Assembly (NCBI GenBank): GCA_948474755.1
Contig: CAOLHI010000958.1
Coordinates: forward strand, 186,001 to 250,000
Source of the DNA: Ctenosaura bakeri
Taxonomy: Eukaryota; Chordata; Lepidosauria; Squamata; Iguanidae
Reading direction: 5' to 3'
DNA: 64,000 nt
Shown here one piece after another: positions 21,255 to 31,211 of this stretch (position 1 is the first letter of the stretch; every line of letters begins with the position of its first letter). The notes below the pieces were generated by a model. That model was not told where the DNA came from. It did no database searches and worked only from the letters and a program-made list of their open reading frames with translations. The position numbers were made by a program, and so were the translations under genes.

Positions 21255-21990
21255 CCATCATCATCATTTCTTTCTGCCCAGCCTCTTTTTCAAATCTGGG
21301 ACCCAAAGTGGCTTACCACAAACTTTAAAAAAAAACAAAAAAACTAAAAAAGTTGTTAACAATTCACAAGGTATTAAAGGGTTAAAATGAGATTAAACAA
21401 TCAAAAAATTAAATCCAGTTTAAAACATACAACAATAAACAAGTGCACACCAGCATGATGACAAGCAAGATCCAGCACGCTGTTTAGGAGAGACAGGCCT
21501 TGCACACTCAACCATCAGAAGCCTGTAAGAACAGAAAAGGCATTATTTGTCTGCTAAAAAGAAACTAAGGAGAGTGCCAGTCTAATTTCTCTAGGAAGCG
21601 AGTTCCTGAGCCTGGGGCTGAGGAAAGCCCTCTGAGAAGACCCTCTCCTATGTTCCCTCTAAATGTACCTGTGGAAGTGGGGGAACAGAGAGAGAAGGAC
21701 CTCTCAGCAGATCTCAAAGCATAGGCTGGTTCATGATGAAGAATAACTTTCAAATAACCTGAACCATAAAGCAATAACAATGGAGAGCCCCAAGATTTGG
21801 AGAGAAGGAATAAAAACTCCCCAAACAACTTAGTAAGGATTGGCTATGCTTAATAGATATGGTAGGGAAGGACAGAGAATTAGTAGAACTGACAGGCATG
21901 GAGTACACTTGAAGAGGATGTGTGTTTTCAGCTGGCTGAAACCATGAACAGACGCATTTCACACTGCAACAGATCCGCTTTACATGCTCC
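21255..21990 (-). pseudogene. L2-like LINE 3' part, minus strand
   Basis: The minus-strand frame at 21565-21828 contains YGSGYLKVILHHEPAYALRS, in line with the G-x-GYLK...EPA-LRS block at the C-terminus of L2/CR1-group reverse transcriptases. Further along is a region that encodes AP-x-LWNSLP in intact elements (plus GAAGCGAGTTCCTGAGCC). The left side (TGGGACCCAAAGTGGC then A-rich AAAC runs) would be the 3' untranslated region. Frameshifts and stops make it inactive. Confidence 0.6.
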
Positions 21991-23654
21991 ACTTTTATGG
22001 CATAATTCTCTTCATGCTTTGGTGAGATAGTAAGAGGACCAAGATACTATAGGGAAGAAAACCTCAGCCAAAAGTAGCTTGGACTGGTTCCATTTTCTAG
22101 AAGATGAGAATGTCTCCATGTTATCAAATTGTATAATCAGATTGTTAGTTTGCTCAATGTATGCCCATGGGAAAAATGTGCTATAGTACTGTTGTTCACA
22201 TTTTTTTGGTAATGTCATGTTCTTGTGTGACCTTCCTACATGACTGGCTTGCATTTTGTCAACATGGTTCATTGAGAAGTTCAGAAAATGATACTGGGCC
22301 AAGATCCTAATTGTCACTGGCAGATTTATTAAGCAGCAAAATTGCACCCAGGTGCCATCTGGTTACTGTTGTACAATTTGGGATAAAATGTTGTACAGGA
22401 AGATGCCAGGTACCTGCTTGTGCAATGTCCAGGAAGGAGCACTTATGCTGGCAGTTTTAAACTACATTATAGTTCTGTTCCTCTTATTTGGTTTGCTTGA
22501 AACAAACACAAAAGAGAGGCAGGCTAGATCAAATACAAGGTTTATAACTACCTATCTAGGATTTCACTGAGGAAATGATAAATGCATCTGTGTTCCACAT
22601 GAATTTTGAAAATAGTTGTTTAAAAATACTTCGTCATCTTTTGATTTTTGGTTGGTAGGTTGGAACCCTTAACTTCATCCTACTCTGTTCAGTTATGGAT
22701 GACGTTAGCCTGTCATTCTTCAACAGAGTAACTTTTCCAGACCTGGGAAACGGGAAGGTAAGTCGATGGTTGCTAAGAGGCTTCTGCCTTCTTTATGATC
22801 CTCTTTTTCCCCTGTATGTACAAGTGCTTTTTTTTTAAAAAAAAAAAAAATTACTCACATAGATGTACCATAATCTTTGTGTAATCTGTCCCCATTTATT
22901 TCTCATGGCTGTTATATTTGATCTGTCTTTTTAAAGTTCTTATTTTATTGTATTCTGTAACCATTTATAAGCCTCTTTTATACATCCAGGAAGCAGGATA
23001 TATAAAATAGAGGCTGGACATGACCAGTTGTACACTAACAGAACTGAACAGAGGCCAGTATCTTTAAAAATGGTTGCATTTTTAATTTAAAGCTCAGGAT
23101 TCCAAGCATATCTGATTTTCCAAGAGGGGTTCCTGCAGTTTATAAAAAACGTTTTTGGCCACAAGTGGTATTAGAAAAAAAAAGACATTAGAGGAAAGGG
23201 TTTTTATATATTTTTCTTGGATTTAACTCTCTCTTCCTCATTCAAAATCTGAAAAAGTGGCAGGGAAATTGTGAGAGAACTCTTTTAACAGAACTGTTCC
23301 TCTTTTAACATTGGCTAATTAAAATATACTCCTTGCAATAGGAATCCAACAAGTTTTCTGTGTTCAATTGGCTTTTTCTGTCCTTTATCAAAGAACACAA
23401 AACATGAATGGGGATGGCAGGAGGAGAAATCTTATTTATCTTTTGTTTTTGGAGTTTCTATTCATGTTGTACATATACCTGCCACTTGTCCCAATTTGAC
23501 AGGGTCAGTCATGATTAATCCTCATTTTTTCAGCTGTTTTTAAAATGTCCCAGTTTCTCTCTCTTTCTCCCACTTTCCCCCTTTGTAGTTTAGCAATTAA
23601 GTTCAACTGCTGCAAATTGCATCCAGACTGCAAAAGTAGTTTGTACCTAGTTAA
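21991..23654. other. Intergenic DNA with one candidate exon
   Basis: Unique AT-rich DNA apart from T/A runs near 22829. It contains the splice-flanked segment 22659-22757 described separately. No recognised repeat. Confidence 0.35.
22659..22757 (+). other. Weak candidate exon (99 bp, open frame)
   Basis: The segment is preceded by a pyrimidine-rich tract ending in TAG (TTTTTGGTTGGTAG) and followed by GTAAGT, a strong donor (GGGAAG|GTAAGT). It is 99 bp, open in the first frame over all 33 codons, and includes an in-frame ATG in good context (GTTATGG) giving MDDVSLSFFNRVTFPDLGNG. I do not recognise the peptide. Chance splice motifs are common in introns, so this may be nothing. If real it could be a coding exon or a non-coding RNA exon. 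Confidence 0.25.
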
Positions 23655-24362
23655 TCACAGAATCATAGAAACATAGAAATGTAGAGTTGGAAGAGACCAC
23701 AGGGGCCGTCCAGTCCAACCCACTGCCATGCAGGAACACCTTCAAAGAACTCCCGACAGATGGCCATCTAGCCTCTGCTTAAAAGCCTCCAAAGAAGGAG
23801 ACTCCACTACACTCCGAGGCAGCAGATTCCACTGCCGGACAGTCCTGACTGTCAGGAAGTTGTTCTGAGGTTCAGGTGGAATCTCCTTTCCTGCAGCTAG
23901 AATCCATTGCTCCTTGTCCTGGTCTCCGGAGCAGCAGATAAGAAGCCCACTCCCTCCTCTATATGGCATCCCTTCAAATATTTAAACATGGCTATCATGT
24001 CACCTCTTAACCTTCTCTTCTGCAGACTAAACATACCCAGCTCTCTAAGTCTATCCTCATAGGGTATGGCTTCCAGGCCCCTCACCATTTTGGTCGCCCT
24101 CCTCTGGACTTGCTCTAGCTTGACCATGTCCTTCTTGAATTGAGGTGCTCAGAACTGGACACAGTATTCAAGATGAGGTCTAACCAAAACAGAGTAGAGT
24201 GGTACCAGTACCTCCCTTGATCTAGACACCATACTCCTATTAATGCAACCGAGAATTGCATTGGCTTTCTTGGCTGCCGCATCACACTGCTGACTCATGT
24301 TCAGCCTGTGGTCTATTAAGACTCCTAGATCCCTTTCACACGTACTGCTATCCAGCCACTCA
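23655..24362 (-). pseudogene. CR1 LINE 3' end, minus strand
   Basis: The left edge is the CR1 3' tail (AATCACAGAATCATAG, complement of the TCTATGATT repeat). The minus-strand frame at 23897-24127 is the CR1 reverse-transcriptase C-terminus, with [25 protein letters not shown] and [13 protein letters not shown]. It is truncated at its 5' side near 24360. Frameshifts separate the remaining pieces. It serves as the uninterrupted reference for the LTR insertion at 49554. Confidence 0.9.
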
Positions 24363-24904
24363 GCAGGGTGAAGAGAAGAAGAAGGAGCAGGGTCTCATTG
24401 TTCTCAGTAGGTTCAGGCAAAAACAAACTGCTGCACCCTCTCTCAGTTTGTATCTTCTTCCTCTTCAATAACTTTTACCATCTTGACCACACTCTGACAT
24501 TGCTTCGATGCACAAGTCCCAGTTATCACTTGTGAAATGAGGGAAGGTGTGGTCTTATGATTATTTCTTTTGGTAAACTTGAATAGGGGAGTAAAACACA
24601 TGGATACACAATAATTTCCTATGGTGCATCATTCTGCTGCAGCTGCTTGTGCTAGGTTGGGTTGTTAGAATAAGGAAGCTAAAAGATGACATTGAAAAGG
24701 GAAAAAGGCAAATCCTGTGCAGGTTTTAACACAGAAAACAAACCTGTGGTTCCATGTGTACCCTTCTCTGGCAAGAACTGTTCTGCTGCAACAATTTAAC
24801 CAAAAACTTATGTGAATGATCTTAAAGGCCATGGGTATCAATCCTTAATTTCACAGGGCTTAATGTTTAACTTAATTCCCACTGGTATTAGCTGTATGTG
24901 GGCC
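24363..24904. other. Intergenic DNA, no feature seen
   Basis: Unique sequence, no recognised repeat. Confidence 0.35.
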
Positions 24905-24914
24905 ACAAGACTGA

Positions 24915-24952
24915 AGCTTGCTTGCTTGCTTGTTTGTTTGCTTATTTATTTG
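24915..24952. repeat. (GCTT)n/(GTTT)n microsatellite
   Basis: GCTTGCTTGCTTGCTTG followed by TTTGTTTGC and TTATTTATT. It may be the variable tail of the L2-like element to its right. Confidence 0.8.
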
Positions 24953-24954
24953 CA

Positions 24955-26480
24955 TCTGAAAATTGTCTTTCTTATATAAGGACAGCAGGACAGGTTATAA
25001 TATAATTAGAACAATAAGGTAGTGGCCATCTCAATCCTTAGACAAATATGTGCTGGCTGTGGGAGCGGCAAGTAGGATTAATATTAGGAGCAAGCTTCTT
25101 CTGTTCAGAGGTCAGAGAACAGAACAGCTCTGTGGGCTAAGACCTGCTAGCTAAAGAGCTATAAACAGGATACAGCAAGGGATGAGTAGAGTTACACTAG
25201 ATCCAACCATCCCTCAGCCCAGGAACACAGCTACTATGCTCACACAATAAGCCAGGATGAGGGTAGTCCTAAGTGATTTCCAGTACCCCTAGTCTGGATA
25301 GGGTTTGGATTCAGCAGAATTTCAGGAAACTAGCATCAGTTCTGTTGGCTCTAAGCCATCTTCCCTCATTAACATTGCAAAGCAGTTGAACAACAAGGAG
25401 AAAAAAACTCCACACCTCTCAAATATGTCATAAAGGCAAAGAAAACCTGTTATCTCCACCCCGCAAGTAAAATAGACCAGGTCAGCTAATTTTAAAATAA
25501 CATGGCAAGCAAAAATGTTTTGATAGGCACTGAAACAATTGTATTGTTTTTTGTAAGCTGCTTCTCTACAGTTGAGCAGCACACCGTAGAAAATGCTCTC
25601 ATGTTGATAGTGTACCAAAGGAACTTGGGGAAAAGTCTTCTCTGTTGAACAGATCACAAGCAGCCTGATATGGGAGAAAACTTTCTGTAGATATTTGAGT
25701 TTCAAGCTGTGTAGGGCTTTAAAGGCACATAAACAGCATCTTGGATTGGGCTCAAAAGTGGATGGTAGAGATGTAAAGAATATTGGCACTTTTTTTTTCT
25801 TTTTCTAAATGACAGAGAGTATTCAGATATCCCCAGATACCTTGTTAGAAAACTCAACCATCAAGAATCCTTTTGTTCTTCAGAAAGAGTTCATTTTTTG
25901 AAAACATTTGACAATGTTTGCAGAAAATTGAGTGTTTTTCCTTGAAAACACTAGCATTTTGTCTCCAAACCCGTTTTTGCACAATTGAATGTTTTGCAAA
26001 AAGTCCTAAAATTAAAAAAAAAACAACCCAGAAAGACTCACAAAATCCCAGCCAGTGGGTAGATTTTTTTTTTCATTCTCACATAGGAAAATAAAACAAG
26101 CAGATTTACATCCCTGTTGAATAGTCAGCCAGTGCAGTTCCATCACAATTGATGTAATAAGAGGTCACATGATGACTGGTACCAATTCCGTACAAGCTGA
26201 AGATTTCCAGTCTCCTTGGAAAGTCAGTTTAGCATAAAGTGCAGTATAGTATCCTACAGTGCGGTTACTAGTACATGAGCTACCTACTCATCTTTCATTA
26301 TCCATCTTCTGTTTTCTGGCTTTTGACCCAGCCTATTGTGAACTCCTGGAACTAGTTTAATAATATCTGCACAACTTCATCTGGTTCAGAAGGCAAGGAG
26401 AAATTAAACTGGATACCATCAGCATACTGACAGCATCCATCCACATCCTCTGCTGACCTCTCCCTATAGCTCCAGATCTC
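24955..26480 (-). pseudogene. L2-like LINE remnant, minus strand
   Basis: The minus frame 25322-25789 starts with a block (CAFKALHSLKLKYLQKVFSH) matching the FKAL--L-GYL block of L2-group LINEs seen better at 21565. Further right, plus-strand phrases AGTCAGCCAGTGCAG (26120), GATACCATCAGCATACTGAC (26412) and CTCTCCCTATAGC (26458) follow the same order as the antisense of this LINE type. Strongly decayed. Both boundaries are estimates. Confidence 0.5.
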
Positions 26481-27048
26481 TTGCTAACTCTTTCCTTAGC
26501 GGTTGAATGTAAGGATGTGAAGAAATTTCAGCAATGTCTCACTATTGGTCAAGATGGGCAACCTCAACACAGCAAGACAGCATGCCAAAGGTTGCCCAGC
26601 CATTATGAGAGTTCTTACTTCTGTTGCAAGAGTGAGGCAACAATTCCTTTTCCTTGAGCATCACACAATTTGTGCAAGCAAATCTGTACTATCTTTGTGA
26701 AGCTGAATGTATGCATAGCAAACAAAAAGAAAGCCTGATGCTTACCAAGATTCACATAACCCATCCAATGCTTCTACTTTTTCATAGTCCATGCAACAGA
26801 GCAGTAGGTACTGTAGACTTAAATTCTGTATGTTTAGAGAAATGTACAAAAATTGGTTTTGCAATCTCTGAGATACCCACCAACATTTTCTGTGCTTTCT
26901 AATTTAGAAGGTAACAATGAAACAAGACAAGGACAAAAGGCGAACAGCACCATGAAGTTAAGTGTCTATCGTCCTCCCTCCACATTTATGGGTTTGAGCT
27001 TCATGAATTTGATTATTTGTGAGCACACATGCCTTCCCTTTGTTTTCT
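26481..27048. other. Intergenic DNA, no feature seen
   Basis: Unique sequence with no recognised repeat or coding signal. Confidence 0.35.
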
Positions 27049-27500
27049 TCCTCTTATTACCATGCATTTTGCCCCTGCGCAAATTGCTCACACTGAAGCA
27101 AAACAGAAGCAAATGAGGGTGGGAGAAGTCTTGTGTGAGCATTCCTTTCCTTTTCCAGAGCTCACCCCTTCCCGTTCCCATGCAAAATGGAGGTAAGTGG
27201 GGAGTGGGGCAAGCCTTGCTTTCCCTCTCCGCAGCTACCCCCTTCCCATTCCCATGCAAAGTGGAAGGAAAGGGAGTGGAGTGGGAGAAGCCTCATGTGA
27301 ACCTTCTTTTCCCTCTTGGGAGCTTTTCCTCCCAATGCATATTTTGCCCCTTGTGTGAGGTTTCTCCACTCCCCATTCCCTTCTGCTTTGCATCAGAATG
27401 GGAAAGGGGGAGACCCAGAAAGGAATGGGAGGTGGAAGGGGATTATTTGCAGCTTTTCCACTTTCACAAGGGTTCTGCACTCCAAACTTTCACAAAAGTG
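27049..27500. repeat. Degenerate tandem repeat, ~75-100 bp units
   Basis: The phrase TTCCCATTCCCATGCAAAG and variants recur (about 27169, 27243, 27373), each with a GGAGTGGGGCAAGCC/GGAGTGGGAGAAGCC block and a TTTCCCTCT block nearby. ATGCATATTTTGCCCCTTG (27336) echoes ATGCATTTTGCCCCTGCG (27062). The overlapping open frames on both strands (150 and 81-97 codons) are products of this repeat. Confidence 0.5.
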
Positions 27501-30380
27501 GAGGGGTCATTGTACTTAGAAAGTAATCTTCTCAAGTGGCTAGTGAAAAGGACTGGAAAAGCCTGCATATTTGGACCCTCAGAATGATTATAAGGTGGCT
27601 TTGTGAATTTTCTCAAAAATTTATGTGTATGATGGCATATCAGAAGCTGAGTCTGACGTGTGGTAGCATATCATGTCCTTAGTAAGTTCATCGCAAGCTG
27701 GTAATCCACATGTGCAGCCTTCTACTTTGATCTAGAAGATTGTGTGAATGTCAGGTTACATAAATGTAAACAATACTACTGCTGTCTTAATGATGAAGAG
27801 ATGAAAAGACGTGGAATTTTCTTCAAACATATGTAATCAGATTGATCCAAGGAGCAAAAGGATGCGTCTAAAACTCTTGGCAGTTTCCTGACTGCACAGA
27901 CAAGTGCCATAACACCGAATATTCTGTATAGAACAACTTCTGACATTTTTCTTTGTATATAAATTCTGGAAGCACTCAGAGGTAGGTGCCTTACTTTCTA
28001 AGTGTCAACACAGCTTCGCTTTCATTTTGTGTTGTGCTCATGGATGCCTGGATCAATCAATGCTAGTTTCTGTCAGTTACATATTTTCTTAGTCTTAAAT
28101 TCATTTTCCCCCATTTCTCTTTTACTTTTGGGGATGTTTTTTTTTAAAAAGAAATCTTCAGACGAATAAACTTTTATGTTTTTCTTAATGCACACAATTA
28201 TGTATGCAGTTCTAACTGATATATGCACTTTTTCTGAGCAAAATAATGCATTTCTGAACTTTGCTTCAATACTATACATATCTCCCTATGTATTTGTTTA
28301 AAAGAAAAGTCAGAGAAGTGCATGGAAAAAATTGCAGTTATCAAAGGATAACTTTGGTTCTCTTTATGGATTGATTTGGGAAGTAAAATTAAGTAGTTTC
28401 ATAAAAAAAATGTAGAATGAATGGGAAGCTGGTACCCTGCTACAATTTGCCAGATAGGGCAAGCAGTCTCTCAGATTTGATAGATTAACCACACACACAC
28501 ACAATTCCAACGGCAGATTTTGCCATATTGGTCATTATTACCAACATCAAAACATGGCTTAAAAACAACACCTGAGTTTCTTTCCAAAGGAAATGAATGC
28601 TTTCCCGTAGGTTGCTCTGCTTAGTGAGGATGCTATTTTTATTTAATTTTTTTTTTTGTCAGTCTTCTGCACATGACGTCATTGTGCATATGTGCCAGAT
28701 ATGCTAACATCTGAACCACTGGGTGGCATGGGCTTTATTACAGAGTTCCATCAGCAATAAAGGGATTGAATTGTGCAGCAAAATATACTCTGGACCCATG
28801 GTTCATTTTCGGAATAAGAGAGGAGCTGACAGAAATTCAGATCTTGGCCATCCTTGTTTTACTAGACTGAATAATTACTGCTGATTTTTCTGACCATTCA
28901 TATTTCTTTCATCTACAGTCTGCTTTATCTTGAAATCCTTTTTAAAATTATGCAAGAGCATAGCCAGGGGGCAAAGAATGTGATTACAAAATAAACTTGA
29001 TAGGTGGCCTTCAAATAAGTTCATTTAGCATTTTCTGGAATGGGGACAGGAGAAAGCTCCCACAGAGAAATGGTAGAAGGACTATATTGTACTCTTTATA
29101 CTTATACCAGACTGACGAACATGTGGCCATCCAGACGCTGTGGGACTATATCTCCATAGTCCATCAACTTTAGCTAAAGCTTCTGAGAGCTTATCAATTG
29201 TGCTTCTGAATGATTGTGCCTATAAGTTATAAATCTTTTACTACAAGAAAGAGGTGGAAACCAGCTATGCATGCATATGCCTCATGCTGTATGTAGGCAT
29301 ATGCTGAGTATCCAAGATATACCTGATTTTCTCGCCGTGTCTATGGACATGCCACTGTAGGTGAGTGGATGATCCATGCCATAATGACATCTTTGCAGAT
29401 TCCATTCTTTGTCTGTCTAAATAAGAGTGTTCTGTGATGCCACAGGTATAACAAATGTGACATTGGAACAAATTTTGGTGTGTGGTGTGCATGTGTGTGT
29501 GTAGAATATTCCCCCAATAGACCTTTGTTGGATTCTGACTATTTTCCTCAGGAAAGACAGTGAACATGCGTTGACATGAAAAGCCACAGATTTTGAGTTG
29601 CAGTAGGGGAAGACAACTGATGACAACAGTTAAAACTGAACACATGGAGTTGTTCAAGATCATTTTTGTTAGGCAGGGAGGTCCTGTTAGCAGCTCAGCT
29701 GAAAGCCTTCAAAAATATTTATGTTATGACCAGATTAATATTTTGCAGTTTATTATTGCAAACAATGAAAAATGATCATGCTGCAAGGGCCTTCCAAGAC
29801 TTGTCTGCTGTGATGAATGCAAAGTAAATAAAAAGATTTGGGATTAGAGAGAGTCGGACAGTGGAAAATATCTAAGCCACTATCCAGTGGGATTTGGGAG
29901 CGGGAGGACTTTGTGAAGGTTTTCACTCTGTGTTCCTTCTCTGAGGGTGAAAGCAACATGGATTTCTATACCATTGTGTTGTTTTTACACATTAAGCAGA
30001 AAATTAAGGTCAGCAAATGAGCAAACTCACAAGAGGAAACTGCAGTCAGTTGAAACTAATGAAAAGCTTGAGAGACCTGTTTGCAAGTATGTTTTATTTT
30101 ATTCATGATTTAAATAGTTCAGTGTATTTTTAAAAATATATCTCAGGTATGTAGTGACACAGGTGGTTTGTAACTTGAGAAATAACAAACTTTATTGTTC
30201 TTAGTTATGTGACAAAAAGTTATTATGTGTGTCTCTCAGGATTTTTTGTTCACTCGGCTTTCAAGATCTTATATGCATTTTATACACTGGTATGAAGGAT
30301 GTGTAAACAATTCTCAGTTCTAATCCTAGGATGGAAGAAATAATTGAAAATTTTTGAGGAATGGTTAAAAATTTATTCTG
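27501..30380. other. Mostly unique intergenic DNA
   Basis: No gene, RNA gene or clear interspersed repeat except a possible decayed hAT-like scrap at 29110-29190 (ATGTGGCCATCCAGACG) and a short (CA)n at 28493. A palindromic CRE motif TGACGTCA lies near 28675 in a repeat-free block (see 28660-29060). The 132-codon minus frame at 29265-29663 has no recognisable domain. Confidence 0.35.
28660..29060. other. Candidate conserved non-coding block with CRE palindrome
   Basis: Repeat-free. It contains ACATGACGTCATTGTGCAT, i.e. a full CRE (TGACGTCA) next to a C/EBP- or octamer-like half, then AT-rich motifs such as GAATAATTACTGC. Regulatory function is inferred from texture only. Confidence 0.25.
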
Positions 30381-30384
30381 CATA

Positions 30385-30399
30385 CACACACACACACAA
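30385..30399. repeat. (CA)n microsatellite
   Basis: Seven to eight CA units. Confidence 0.85.
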
Positions 30400-30419
30400 A
30401 ACCCATGGATTTTTCACAC

Positions 30420-30600
30420 ATAAAATCACATTTTCTGCACAGAAGACAAATTTGCTGCACATAAAAAACAACAACACTGTTTTCTGTACAGAGAGCAAGA
30501 GCTGCCATTTTCTCTGCAGGAAATGCTGTTTTCTTAGCAGGAAATGTGTTTTCTGTAATTTTTTTTTTTTTTACAGGAAACCTATTTCCTGTGTGAAAGA
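30420..30600. repeat. Degenerate tandem array of TTTTCTG-CAGGAAA units
   Basis: ATTTTCTGCACAGAAG, TGTTTTCTGTACAGAGAG, ATTTTCTCTGCAGGAAATG, TGTTTTCTTAGCAGGAAATG and TTTACAGGAAACC succeed each other at roughly 25-50 bp intervals. Each is itself a small inverted repeat (TTTTCTG...CAGGAAA). The overlapping 104-codon plus and 87-codon minus frames come from this. Confidence 0.5.
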
Positions 30601-30781
30601 AAGCTTTGCAACATACACCCTCCCACACACATGTCCTCCTTGTTTAGAATTAATATAATTTAAAATAATAGAATAATGGTACTAATTGTGTATTACTGAT
30701 ACTATTTTTTATTAATCAAGTAAAGTACCTTTTGAGTATATGGATAAGACTATAAGTACTATTAGCAACAAAGTTAACTTA

Positions 30782-31208
30782 GGCTCCTTCTGTAGGACAT
30801 TGTAGTGGCGCATTAGGTATGGGAGATATATGGGACCCAGACAATGGTTCTGCATGATATCGTTTGTGTCCCATTGTTCTCCTGTCCGCAGGTGATGCGA
30901 TTGCGCTGCAAATAATTGACTGGTACTTCCTGTCAATGACCTGCGATTGTATCGCACTCCCTCTCCCCTCCCACACTTACCTAGCTGCAGAGGGTCAAGA
31001 AGCACAATGGCCATGCTTCCTGCTACAGCGCAGCCTAGGAGAGTGCTCAGCTGTGCTGCAGAAGGAAGAGGTGTGGCCATTGGCCTCCTCTATTCCCACA
31101 GGCAGAAAGTGAGAAGGGGAGCACTCCTGTCACACTCCCCTCCCAGGAGAGGCTCTACTGGGTTTTCCCCAAGATGCCACTGGGATCCGGTAACCTGCAG
31201 AAAAGGCC
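30782..31208 (+). mobile_element. GGCC element, group B (copy B1)
   Basis: 427 bp, starts GGCTCCTTCTG and ends CTGCAGAAAAGGCC, with TTA on both flanks (30779-30781, 31209-31211). Interior shared with 33947 and, inverted, with 38148 and 53551. Minus-strand splice-donor match at 30975-30980 (plus ACTTACCTAG). Confidence 0.85.
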
Positions 31209-31211
31209 TTA

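Noticed and set aside
25322..25789. 155-codon minus frame as a host gene
   Set aside because: Its first part matches the C-terminal block of L2-like LINEs, and the surrounding sequence continues as that LINE.
27135..27587. 150-codon plus frame
   Set aside because: It is made of degenerate tandem repeats and is mirrored by open frames on the other strand.
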